Origin: JAICLL01 sp035252155
Lineage (GTDB): Bacteria; Planctomycetota; Planctomycetia; Pirellulales; JAICIG01
DNA length: 19,635 nt
Direction of reading: 5' to 3'
Assembly (NCBI GenBank): GCA_035252155.1
Contig: DATFDL010000356.1
Coordinates: 1-19,635, forward strand
The translations under genes were made by a program, and so were the position numbers. This document shows, in pieces, positions 12,685 to 19,635 of this stretch (the first letter of the stretch is position 1; each line of letters begins with the position of its first letter). The notes beneath the pieces were generated by a model, which worked only from the letters and a program-made list of their open reading frames with translations, did no database searches and was not told the DNA's origin.

Positions 12685-13836
12685 ATGTCCGGCACCCCCT
12701 CCCCGTCGAAATCGCGCCGCGGCCGCAAGTCCGGCTCGCCTGACAACGACGCCTTCACCGTGACCGTGAGCGGCGTCAACCATAGTTTCGGGCAAGGCGA
12801 GCTGCGCAAGCAGGTATTGTTCGACAACCACCTGCGGCTGGGCCGGGGCGAGATCGTGATCATGACCGGCCCCTCGGGGTCGGGCAAAACCACGCTGCTC
12901 ACGCTCATTGGCGCGCTGCGCAGCATTCAAGAGGGCAGCATCCGCGTGCTCGGCCGCGAGCTCCATGGACTGAGCAACCGGCAGTTGGTCGAAGTGCGCC
13001 GCGACGTCGGCTTTATCTTTCAGGCCCATAACCTGTTCGAGTCGCTCACCGCGTTTCAAAACGTCTCAATGGCGATGGAGCTGAAAACCACCGATCGCGC
13101 GGCCATCCAACAGCGGGCCGAAGAGCTGCTCGGCACGCTTGGCCTGGGACACCGAGTGCATTACAAGCCCGACGCCCTGTCGGGCGGCCAAAAACAGCGC
13201 GTGGCCATCGCTCGGGCGTTGGCCAATGGGCCGAGGCTGATTTTGGCCGACGAACCGACGGCCGCGCTCGACCGCGAGTCGGGCCGCGACGTGGTTGAGC
13301 TGCTCCGCAAGTTCGCCCAGGAGCAAGGGACAACCATTTTGATGGTGACCCACGATAACCGCATTCTCGACGTCGCCGACCGCATCGTGAACATGGTCGA
13401 CGGCCGGGTGGTTTCCGACGTGGCGGTCGCCGAGTCCGAGAACATCGCCGAGTTCCTCCGCAAGAATCCGCTGTTCGCCAGTCTGTCGGCCCACACGCTA
13501 GCCGACGTGGCCGACAAGATGTCGCTAGAAGAATTTTCCGCGGGGGCCGAGATCATCCGCCAGGGCGATGTGGGCGATAAGCTCTACGTGATTCGTTCGG
13601 GCTCGGCCCAGGTCGAAGTGAGCGAGGACGGCCGATGGCGGCAGGTGGCGACCCTCGGCGTGGGCAACTTTTTCGGCGAAGCGGCGCTCATCACGGGCGA
13701 GCCGCGCAACGCCACGGTGCGGGCCGCCGAAGACACCGAGCTGTACGCTCTGGGCAAGGACGATTTTAAGTACGTGATCGACTCCAGCCCGCCCTTCCGC
13801 GACGAGCTGCGCCGTGTGCTCTTCAACCGGCAATAG
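12685..13836 (+). CDS. ABC transporter ATPase (DevA/LolD-like) fused to a cyclic-nucleotide-binding domain
   Basis: The 383-residue protein has a complete ABC ATPase at about 24-250: Walker A GPSGSGKT (62-69), Q-loop Q113, signature LSGGQ (165-169), Walker B LILADE (185-190), and switch His in VTHD (223). The overall pattern is that of DevA/MacB/LolD ATPases, which power outward transport of lipids or proteins through FtsX-type permeases. A linker leads to a cNMP-binding domain (about 263-378) with FGEAAL (330-335) and PRNATV (340-345), retaining the Glu and Arg that usually contact the cyclic phosphate. This suggests transport gated by a cyclic nucleotide, or a Crp-like fold used as a docking domain. 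ATG 12685 is preferred over TTG 12664; no clear ribosome-binding site is visible. No permease or membrane-fusion gene is adjacent, which is unusual; the upstream MMPL exporter is not a normal partner. Confidence 0.92.
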   Translation: MSGTPSPSKSRRGRKSGSPDNDAFTVTVSGVNHSFGQGELRKQVLFDNHLRLGRGEIVIMTGPSGSGKTTLLTLIGALRSIQEGSIRVLGRELHGLSNRQLVEVRRDVGFIFQAHNLFESLTAFQNVSMAMELKTTDRAAIQQRAEELLGTLGLGHRVHYKPDALSGGQKQRVAIARALANGPRLILADEPTAALDRESGRDVVELLRKFAQEQGTTILMVTHDNRILDVADRIVNMVDGRVVSDVAVAESENIAEFLRKNPLFASLSAHTLADVADKMSLEEFSAGAEIIRQGDVGDKLYVIRSGSAQVEVSEDGRWRQVATLGVGNFFGEAALITGEPRNATVRAAEDTELYALGKDDFKYVIDSSPPFRDELRRVLFNRQ

Positions 13837-13875
13837 CGTAAGCTAGACTTGAGGTAGGAAGCTTGCTGTCTGTAG

Positions 13876-13953
13876 GGAACGCCCTCCGTGGCGTTCCGCG
13901 AGGGGCGGCGCGACGTTGGTTCGCAGTTCCCGGAACGCCACAGAGGGCGTTCC
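13876..13953. repeat. Twin 22-base hairpins in inverted orientation
   Basis: GGAACGCC and GGCGTTCC form a perfect 8-bp stem at 13876-13897 (loop CTCCGT) and again at 13932-13953 (loop ACAGAG). The second is the reverse complement of the first with one loop difference. The repeat follows the ABC gene and is typical of dispersed planctomycete palindromes. Confidence 0.8.
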
Positions 13954-13992
13954 CTCCAGACGCATTCCGAGGAAACTGCCTTTTCGCACATA

Positions 13993-14019
13993 GGTGGGAC
14001 TCGCTTCGCTCGGCCCACC
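13993..14019. repeat. Short palindromic repeat before the PilZ gene
   Basis: GGTGGG (13993-13998) pairs with CCCACC (14014-14019) around CGCTTCGC-containing sequence. This resembles another common planctomycete intergenic element. It ends 28 bases before the PilZ start. Confidence 0.5.
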
Positions 14020-14047
14020 GTACACGTTACCGCCGTCGCTGATTTCG

Positions 14048-14377
14048 ATGACATCCCTCAATCCGATCACTTCCACCGACGAACGTCGCTCGGCCAGCCG
14101 TTTTCACAAAGACGCGGGGAGCGATTTCGCGACGCTCTGGCGGCTCGGCGGCTGGCAGCGGCGGGTGGAGGTGCACAGCGAATCGCTCGGCGGCATCAGC
14201 CTGTTGGTTACCGATGCCGGCGGCCTGCCCGTGGGATTGGAGGTCCGCGTCGAGCACGCCGGCGAAACGCTCCGGGCGGTCGTGCGCCACATACAGCGCG
14301 AGGCGGACGGCCGCTACATTGTCGGCCTGCAGTGCCGGCGGCTCACCTGGATCCCGCGGTGCGAGTTTCGAAAGTAG
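14048..14377 (+). CDS. PilZ-like domain protein
   Basis: The 109-residue protein has the size and beta-barrel pattern of a stand-alone PilZ domain. DERRSASRF (about 11-19) supplies an R-x3-R-type motif, followed by VEVHSESLGGISLLV (40-54) at the place of the second PilZ motif, and RAVVRHIQREADGRYIVGLQ near the end. In c-di-GMP binders the second motif is usually D/N-x-S-x-x-G; here the first residue is Ser, so ligand binding is doubtful. The ATG at 14048 is chosen because the open frame before it translates a palindromic repeat. The ribosome-binding site is poor. It stands 211 bases after the ABC gene and converges on the amidase gene with only 27 bases between stops. Confidence 0.72.
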   Translation: MTSLNPITSTDERRSASRFHKDAGSDFATLWRLGGWQRRVEVHSESLGGISLLVTDAGGLPVGLEVRVEHAGETLRAVVRHIQREADGRYIVGLQCRRLTWIPRCEFRK

Positions 14378-14389
14378 CACGGCAAGGCA

Positions 14390-14404
14390 AACGGAAATTC
14401 CGTT
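14390..14404. other. Palindrome between convergent genes
   Basis: AACGGAA (14390-14396) and TTCCGTT (14398-14404) are exact reverse complements about a single base, abutting the amidase stop codon. It has no T-run and too short a loop for a standard terminator, but could pause convergent transcription. Confidence 0.35.
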
Positions 14405-15373
14405 CTACGAATTCGGCAAGTACCGGCGTGGCAATTCCGCCCCGGCCACGAAGCTGAGCTTGCCCAACCGGCACATCTGATAGACGTTGATCCGAAAATC
14501 GGGGCAGGTGCTCACCAGACAATAGGCGTCGCCCGGCGAGAAGCCGTACTGGTCAATTAGCCATTCCATCAAGAACACCGTCGCTCGTTCGACCGCGATC
14601 TCCAGCGGCCGGTCGGCGCAGACCGCCGCAATCGACGCCGGCTTTTCGATGCGCAGCCAGGGCACGCTTTTCTGTTTGACCAACTCGAGCTTCAGCCGCA
14701 CGGTCGCCTGCGTCTCGGCCGCCGTGCCGGTGAACTCGGTGTCGCCTTGGCTGGCGTGAACGTCGCCCAAATAAAACAGCGCCCCCGGATGAGAAACGGG
14801 CAGCAGCAGGCGATTGCCCGGCGCGGCGTCGCGGATGTCGAGATTGCCGCCCCAGGGGCCTTGGCCATCGAGACTGGTGGTTACCTCGCGGTCGGGCGCC
14901 ACGCCCAGCGTGCCGATGAACGGCGTAATCGGCCAGCTCAGCCGCTCATCAAAGTGCAACGTGCCGTCGCGCGTGGTGCCGCTGGGGCCGGGCGTGTGAC
15001 GAAAGATTTTGGTGGTGTAATCACTCGAAAGCTCGGGCCATCGCGTCGATTCGCCCAGCGGCCCCCGCCGCGGCCCGATGGCAATCCACGAGTAGTCGGC
15101 TACCGTGATTTGTTCGATGGTCACGACCAGCGTATCGCCGCGCTCGGCCCCTTCGAGCCACACAGGGCCGCCGATGGGATTCGCCAGCGGCGGATGCCGA
15201 TCGAAGCCCGGCCGCCGGCCCGGTATCGCCTTGTCGTCGGGCGTTTTGAAAAAGCCCGTGCTGGCGTCGTAGGTTTCGATTTCAAAGCTTTCGCCCGGCT
15301 TGACGCGCAACAGCGGTTCGTCGCGCCAGTCGAAGGCGTATTTTCGGGCTTGTTCACGGTCGATACGCTGCAT
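14405..15373 (-). CDS. Acetamidase/formamidase family protein
   Basis: The 322-residue protein belongs to the FmdA/AmdA family, cytoplasmic metal-dependent hydrolases that release ammonia from formamide, acetamide or related small amides. Visible hallmarks are NPIGGPVWLEGAERGDTLVV (65-84), GQGPWGGNLDIRD (170-182) and LGDVHASQGDTEFTGTA (202-218), which contains the conserved Asp, His and Glu of the active site. The length is typical of the shorter bacterial members. The start ATG at 15373 has no recognisable ribosome-binding site: the bases upstream are C-rich because an inverted repeat begins only 10 bases before the ATG. It diverges from a LivF-type ABC ATPase; related amidases are known beside short-chain amide or urea transporters. 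Substrate choice cannot be read from sequence. Confidence 0.9.
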   Translation of the reverse strand: MQRIDREQARKYAFDWRDEPLLRVKPGESFEIETYDASTGFFKTPDDKAIPGRRPGFDRHPPLANPIGGPVWLEGAERGDTLVVTIEQITVADYSWIAIGPRRGPLGESTRWPELSSDYTTKIFRHTPGPSGTTRDGTLHFDERLSWPITPFIGTLGVAPDREVTTSLDGQGPWGGNLDIRDAAPGNRLLLPVSHPGALFYLGDVHASQGDTEFTGTAAETQATVRLKLELVKQKSVPWLRIEKPASIAAVCADRPLEIAVERATVFLMEWLIDQYGFSPGDAYCLVSTCPDFRINVYQMCRLGKLSFVAGAELPRRYLPNS

Positions 15374-15382
15374 GGGAGGGGC

Positions 15383-15535
15383 CGGGATTCAGGGGTCGGG
15401 GGTCAGGGGAAGCAAGTGACACCATGATAGGTGTTTGGCGGCCGAATGGTTAGTAGTCGTGATGGGTGATTCTCTCGACCTGCGCAAGCGGGAGCGCTTA
15501 TGCTAGGTGCCCTGACCCCCGACCCCTGAATCCCG
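15383..15535. repeat. Perfect 26-bp inverted repeat with G-quadruplex motif between amidase and livF-like gene
   Basis: The arm 15383-15408 is the exact reverse complement of 15510-15535, with 101 bases between. The plus strand of the left arm carries four G-runs (15384-15386, 15392-15395, 15398-15402, 15406-15409) with loops of 5, 2 and 3 bases, a classical quadruplex pattern; the right arm repeats it on the minus strand. Its core GGTCGGGGGTCAGGGG also occurs at 9457-9472. The left arm begins 10 bases before the amidase start codon. Confidence 0.85.
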
Positions 15536-15595
15536 ACCCCTTCGCTGAATCCTCAACCCTATTCGCTTAGCCCTGCTTTGACGTAGAATTGCGGG

Positions 15596-16309
15596 ATGAC
15601 CGCGTTGCTTCGGCTGGAGCGGGTGACCGCCGGATATGGACCGCTCGAAGTGCTCAAGGAGGTCTCGCTGGAAGTGGGCGAGGGCGAAACCGTGACCATG
15701 ATTGGGGCCAACGGCGCGGGCAAGACCACGACGTTGATGTGCATTTCCGGCTGCATCCGTCCCAGGTCGGGACAGATCGTGTTTGCGGGTAAGCCAGTCG
15801 CCGGGACGCCCGCCCATGCCTTGGTCGGTCGCGGCCTGTGCCACGCGCCCGAGGGGCGGAGGATTTTTCCGCGTCTGACCGTGGCCGAAAACTTGGAGCT
15901 AGGCGCCTATGCCCGGCGCGACCGCGACAACGTGCGGCGGGATCTCGAAAAAGCCTATGAGCGGTTTCCGGTGCTGGGCCAGCGGCGCGGGCAGTTGGGC
16001 GAAACTTTGTCGGGCGGAGAGCAGCAAATGTTGGCGCTGGCCCGGGCCTGGATGGCGCGCCCCAAGCTGCTGTTGCTCGACGAGCCTTCGCTGGGACTGG
16101 CGCCGTTGGTTGTGGCGCGCGTGTTCGAGGTGTTGCGCGAACTACACGCCCAGGGCATGGCGCTGCTGCTGGTTGAGCAGAATGCCCGGCAGGCGCTGGC
16201 CCTGGCCGAGCGCGGCTATGTGATGGAGCAGGGGCGAATTGCACTGTGCGGTCCCGCGCGGGAATTGTTGAACGACGCGCGTGTGCGGCAGGCGTATTTG
16301 GGTGCGTGA
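15596..16309 (+). CDS. LivF-type ABC transporter ATPase (branched-chain amino acid/amide/urea family)
   Basis: The 237-residue protein has the length and motifs of LivF/UrtE ATPases: GANGAGKTT (37-45), EGRRIFPRLTVAENL (86-100, a diagnostic stretch), signature LSGGEQQMLALARA (138-151), Walker B LLLLDEPSLGLAP (158-170) and LLVEQNA (191-197), where Gln replaces the usual His. It would energise uptake of amino acids, urea or short amides with a LivG-type partner, two permeases and a binding protein. None of these is in the window, so it is an orphan here. The ATG at 15596 lacks a good ribosome-binding site; TAGAAT at 15584-15589 is placed so that transcription could begin at the ATG, allowing a leaderless message, but there is no good -35. 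The large membrane protein gene follows after 18 bases in the same frame, so the two are probably co-transcribed. Confidence 0.92.
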   Translation: MTALLRLERVTAGYGPLEVLKEVSLEVGEGETVTMIGANGAGKTTTLMCISGCIRPRSGQIVFAGKPVAGTPAHALVGRGLCHAPEGRRIFPRLTVAENLELGAYARRDRDNVRRDLEKAYERFPVLGQRRGQLGETLSGGEQQMLALARAWMARPKLLLLDEPSLGLAPLVVARVFEVLRELHAQGMALLLVEQNARQALALAERGYVMEQGRIALCGPARELLNDARVRQAYLGA

Positions 16310-16327
16310 ATCGGTGCGGGACGGCGA

Positions 16328-19300
16328 ATGGCAAGCAGGCTTGACGACTCGTTGACGCTGGCGGAGCTCGAAGCGGGCCTGGCCGCGGTCGATCGCGCGG
16401 TCGTGCTGGCGCCTCCGCGCATTCTGCGAAGGGTGATCAAGCAAGACCGGCAGATTGGCGGCATCGGGCTGAAAGTGCCCCACCGCAAGACCTATCTCAT
16501 CGAGGCGTCGCGGCTTTTCGAGATTGTCGATCGCGACGAGCTGGGGCTGGCCGCCCATGCTCCACTGGCCGGCACGGTGATTTTGCTGGCCCGGCCCGAC
16601 GCCGACTATATGGCTTCGCTCACCGCCGGCGAGGCGCGGATCAAATACTGGCGGCTGCTGTTTCACGCACGGGTGCATCTTGCGCTCGACCGAAAAGTGG
16701 CCGAGGGCGCGCTCGACGCCGCGATCGCACGCGAGCGCATCGCCGAGATCGGCTCGGCCGCGTTCGGAGAAATCCGCGCCGTCTTGCGGCAAGAAGATTT
16801 GCTGCTGCCGCCGGCCGACGATCTTGCCGTCTACTTGGAGTTCGCGGCTGTCTATTCAGAGTTGCGGTTCTTCGCCGCCTCGTTGGTGCCGCGCTATTTT
16901 CCCGCTTTGGGCGATCGCCAGCGCATCAACGACGTGCTGGCCGAAGATCTCGACGCCGAGGGCCTGTGGGCGGCCACGCGGCTGCCCGGCGCGCCGAATC
17001 CCGGACAGCCGTCCGACGACAGCGAAGCGGAGCTGCCCGATGAGACCGACGACGACTTTTCGCTGGTCCAGGCCAATGCGAAACCGGCCGAGGCCCTTTA
17101 CCGCCGGCTGAACCGCTTGGCCGATCGTGCGGCCGGCGTGGGCAATGTGGTCCGGGCCGCGATTCTGCGAACTCGGTCCGCCCGCTACGTGCGCCCCAGC
17201 CTGGCCAACCGCGTGACGGCGGCCGCCCACGACGACATCCAGCGGCTGTGCGATCGCCTGCAGGCGGCCCTCGATCTGAGCGATAAAGACGCGCGCCGTT
17301 GGGCGAAGGCGATGTGGGTGCTGTTGGGCCGATCAGTCAACGGCTTTTGGACACGCGAATCGAGGATCCTCTACGACCTTCAAAAAGTCTGCGTCGATCA
17401 CGAGCGCGACATTTACACGCTCGACCTGATCGAATGGGCGCTGAGCCGTGGCCAATCTCCGATCAAGCGGCACCTGCCCGGCCAGCGTGAAGTGCTGATG
17501 TCGAAACATCTGCGCGTGGCGCTGCGCCGCGCGGCCAAGGCCCGCATCGACGACCGGCAGCGGCGGCTGCTGACGCTGCTGTTGCAGGCCGGCTTGGAGC
17601 GCGCCGAGCGAAAGCTGCGCGAGCGGTTTCGCCCGTTGGTGGCGACGGCCCTCGACGAAGTCGGGCTGCGGCCGGCCAACGTGCCGGAGCGCGTGGCCCG
17701 CAACAAGCTGATTGAGGAACTGCTCGACGAGGTGACCGAGCGAGATTTTTTGACGATGAGCGACCTGCGCGACGGCATCTCGCGCAATAATCTCAAGCTG
17801 CCCGACCTGCAAAGCGGCCGGCAGTTTTTGTCCGGCGATCAGTTGCTTCAGGCCGACCGCAAGCTTAGCAGCTTGCTCGATGGCGTTTATCACCGCGGAG
17901 AGGTGTACCTGCGGTTGCCCCAGCGGCTCAGCTCGCTGGCCTTCGGCACGCCGGTGGGCCGCGTGCTGGTGCGATACTTGGCCATTCCCTATGGCGGAGC
18001 ATTCGTCATCCTCGAAGGAATCAATCATCTGGCGTTGATGATCGCCGGCGGCTTGAGCGCGCCGTCGGTGGCAACGGAAGAAGTCGCCTCCCCCGGCGCC
18101 GTGGCCGAGAAAATCGAGTTGGTCTCGCCCCAAACCATGCACCTGGCAATCGCGGTGCTGGGCACATTCTTGCTGGGGTTGATTTATTCGGGACCATTTC
18201 GCAGAGCCTGCGCCCGGACATTGCGCGCGGTCTACCGTGTCCTGCGCTGGTTGGTGATCGAAATGCCCGCGTGGCTGATGGGCATCAACTGGGTGCGGCG
18301 TCTGCTGGAGAGCCCGCTCTACAAGCTGACGGCCCGCTACGTCGTCAAGCCGTTGGTCTTTACGGTGCTGATTCTGGCGGCCTTTCGGGCGTTGTCTCGC
18401 GACCTGGCGGCGGTGCTGCGCAACGGCGTGCTGATTTTTTTCGGCGTGAATGTGACGCTCAACTCGCGGCTGGGCCGCAACGCCGAGGAACTGATTACCG
18501 ACTGGGCCGTGCGCAATTGGGACCGCTTTCGGCTGCGCGTCCTGGGCGCGATGGTGCAGATGGTGATGGATTTTTTCAACCGCGTGGTCGACGCCATCGA
18601 CCGGTTTCTCTATTCCGTCGACGAGTGGCTGCGGTTCCGCAGCGGCCAGGGTAGGCTGGCGATCGTCACCAAAACGGTGCTCGGCACCGCCTGGTTCTTT
18701 GTTCGGTATTTCGTGCGGTTCTGCATCACGCTGCTGATCGAGCCGCAAATCAATCCTGTCAAGCACTTTCCGGTGGTCACGGTTTCGCATAAGGTGCTCG
18801 TGCCATTTGCGGCGGCCAAGGGCGTGCGCGAAATCGTAATGGCGTCGCTAGAGCGGGTGTTCGATCCGGTCTTAGCCGCGACCATTTTTGGCACCGCCTT
18901 ATTCCTGCTGCCCGGCGTGGTGGGCTTTTTGGTCTGGGAGCTGAAGGAAAACTGGCGGCTCTATAAGGCCAACCGGCCCAGCGAATTGCAGCCGGTGCCC
19001 GTGGGCCATCACGGCGAGACGGTGGTGCGGTTGCTACGACTGGGCTTTCATTCGGGCACGGTGCCCAAGCTTTACGCCAAGCTGCGCCGCGCCGACCGCA
19101 AGGCTCATTGGACGGGCAACTGGAAGGCCTCGCGCAAGCACCGGGCCGCGCTGCACAAGGTCGAGCATGCGGTGCAGCGGTTTATCGACCGCGAGTTGCT
19201 CTGTTTGTTGGCCGAAAGCGTGCGTTTTCGGCCCTTGGATTTGCGCGTCGGCCGGGTCGAGATCGGCGCCAACAGTCTGCGGTTCGATCTGATTTGTCCA

Positions 19301-19635
19301 CAAATCGCCGACGCTGCCTTGCGCATCTCGCTCGACGAACAGGCCGGCTGGCTGGTGGCCCGCATCGTCGAGCCGGGCTGGACCGGCCAATTGGCCGATG
19401 CGCCGCGCCAGGCGTTGGCCGACGCCCTTACGGGCTTCTATAAAATGTCCGGCGTCGAGCTGGTTCACGAACAGATCGAAGCCGCCCTGGAGCCGCCCAC
19501 GCGATACGAAGTCACCGAGCGCGGGCTGTGCGTCTGGTCGGAGTCGGGCCAATTGGTGCGCTGTTACGACCTGCGCGACGACGACCCGCCGCCCGAAACC
19601 AACGTTTGGCGCGCCGTCACGCGGCCCGAAGCTTT
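16328..19635 (+). CDS. Very large multi-pass membrane protein, unrecognised family (3' end cut off)
   Basis: An open frame runs from ATG 16328 to the window edge, at least 1102 residues. Residues 1 to about 540 are soluble, Arg/Leu/Asp-rich and probably helical, with an acidic insert near 220-245 (SDDSEAELPDETDDD). Hydrophobic stretches follow at about 550-573 (LAIPYGGAFVILEG), 606-628 (LAIAVLGTFLLGLIY), 670-690 (PLVFTVLILAAF), 698-712, 780-805 (TVLGTAWFFVRYFVRF) and 852-872 (FGTALFLLPGVVGFLVWEL). A further soluble part of more than 200 residues carries KLYAKLRRADRKAHW and a likely folded C-terminal domain. No catalytic motif was recognised. GGGACGG upstream is a modest ribosome-binding site. 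It lies 18 bases after the livF-like gene and in the same frame. The long soluble flanks and few helices do not look like a Liv permease. A function cannot be assigned. Confidence 0.85.
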   Translation, partial: MASRLDDSLTLAELEAGLAAVDRAVVLAPPRILRRVIKQDRQIGGIGLKVPHRKTYLIEASRLFEIVDRDELGLAAHAPLAGTVILLARPDADYMASLTAGEARIKYWRLLFHARVHLALDRKVAEGALDAAIARERIAEIGSAAFGEIRAVLRQEDLLLPPADDLAVYLEFAAVYSELRFFAASLVPRYFPALGDRQRINDVLAEDLDAEGLWAATRLPGAPNPGQPSDDSEAELPDETDDDFSLVQANAKPAEALYRRLNRLADRAAGVGNVVRAAILRTRSARYVRPSLANRVTAAAHDDIQRLCDRLQAALDLSDKDARRWAKAMWVLLGRSVNGFWTRESRILYDLQKVCVDHERDIYTLDLIEWALSRGQSPIKRHLPGQREVLMSKHLRVALRRAAKARIDDRQRRLLTLLLQAGLERAERKLRERFRPLVATALDEVGLRPANVPERVARNKLIEELLDEVTERDFLTMSDLRDGISRNNLKLPDLQSGRQFLSGDQLLQADRKLSSLLDGVYHRGEVYLRLPQRLSSLAFGTPVGRVLVRYLAIPYGGAFVILEGINHLALMIAGGLSAPSVATEEVASPGAVAEKIELVSPQTMHLAIAVLGTFLLGLIYSGPFRRACARTLRAVYRVLRWLVIEMPAWLMGINWVRRLLESPLYKLTARYVVKPLVFTVLILAAFRALSRDLAAVLRNGVLIFFGVNVTLNSRLGRNAEELITDWAVRNWDRFRLRVLGAMVQMVMDFFNRVVDAIDRFLYSVDEWLRFRSGQGRLAIVTKTVLGTAWFFVRYFVRFCITLLIEPQINPVKHFPVVTVSHKVLVPFAAAKGVREIVMASLERVFDPVLAATIFGTALFLLPGVVGFLVWELKENWRLYKANRPSELQPVPVGHHGETVVRLLRLGFHSGTVPKLYAKLRRADRKAHWTGNWKASRKHRAALHKVEHAVQRFIDRELLCLLAESVRFRPLDLRVGRVEIGANSLRFDLICPQIADAALRISLDEQAGWLVARIVEPGWTGQLADAPRQALADALTGFYKMSGVELVHEQIEAALEPPTRYEVTERGLCVWSESGQLVRCYDLRDDDPPPETNVWRAVTRPEA

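Noticed and set aside
13843..14076. Possible 77-residue minus-strand protein after the ABC gene
   Set aside because: It translates two palindromic repeats back to back and has no family resemblance.
14390..14404. Bidirectional terminator between the PilZ and amidase genes
   Set aside because: The palindrome is exact but has a one-base centre and no T-run on either side, so a terminator cannot be claimed.
16142..16792. Minus-strand frame of 216 codons across the livF-like gene end
   Set aside because: Antisense to two clear plus-strand genes and lacking any domain signal.
17333..18790. Minus-strand reading frame of 485 codons
   Set aside because: Antisense to the large membrane protein, whose frame is continuous and has membrane segments; the antisense product is Gln/His/Arg-rich.

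Overview
The window looks like a GC-rich chromosomal segment of a planctomycete, most likely Pirellulales-like. Four things point there: a secreted DUF1080 protein; a protein opening with the planctomycete surface-protein tag (F-E-S-L-E-E-R-R-L-L-A); an ECF sigma factor coupled to a planctomycete-type Ser/Thr kinase with TPRs; and several families of intergenic palindromes, including the AACCCGAAGCG type that is often mistranslated as N-P-K-R-K-R-G. The taxonomic call is inference from family content. No rRNA, tRNA, CRISPR array or transposase was seen.

Layout. 45-725 (-): secreted DUF1080 (3-keto-disaccharide hydrolase-like) protein. 972-2350 (-): rimB-rimK, a retropepsin-like protease and a glutamate ligase that overlap by 4 bases and act on ribosomal protein S6. 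2645-3181 (+): DUF456 membrane protein. 3353-3574 (-): small winged-helix protein. 3846-4625 (+): exported tyrosine-phosphatase-like protein followed by a clear terminator. 4804-9044 (+): a tight three-gene operon of tagged low-complexity protein, ECF sigma factor and transmembrane kinase, the best candidate for a little-described signalling unit. 9045-9829: a 785-base non-coding block dense in inverted and tandem repeats. 9830-12403 (+): RND/MMPL exporter. 12685-13836 (+): ABC ATPase fused to a cyclic-nucleotide-binding domain. 14048-14377 (+): PilZ-like protein with a degenerate second motif. 14405-15373 (-): acetamidase/formamidase. 15596-16309 (+): orphan LivF-type ABC ATPase. 16328 to the window end (+): a very large membrane protein of unrecognised family, cut off by the window.

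How the parts relate. RimB and RimK form one post-translational modification module. The tagged protein, sigma factor and kinase are translationally linked and probably form a surface-to-transcription route. The MMPL exporter and the cNMP-ABC ATPase are both transport components on the same strand, but neither has an obvious partner here. The amidase and the LivF ATPase diverge from a shared region bracketed by a perfect 26-bp inverted repeat; amidases of this family are known beside short-chain amide or urea ABC transporters, so a functional link is plausible but unproven.

Most larger gaps between transcription units hold a different palindromic element. Some appear in inverted pairs or with compensatory changes, which suggests mobile, structure-conserved repeats. 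Functional calls come from reading the protein sequences by eye; no database search was run.
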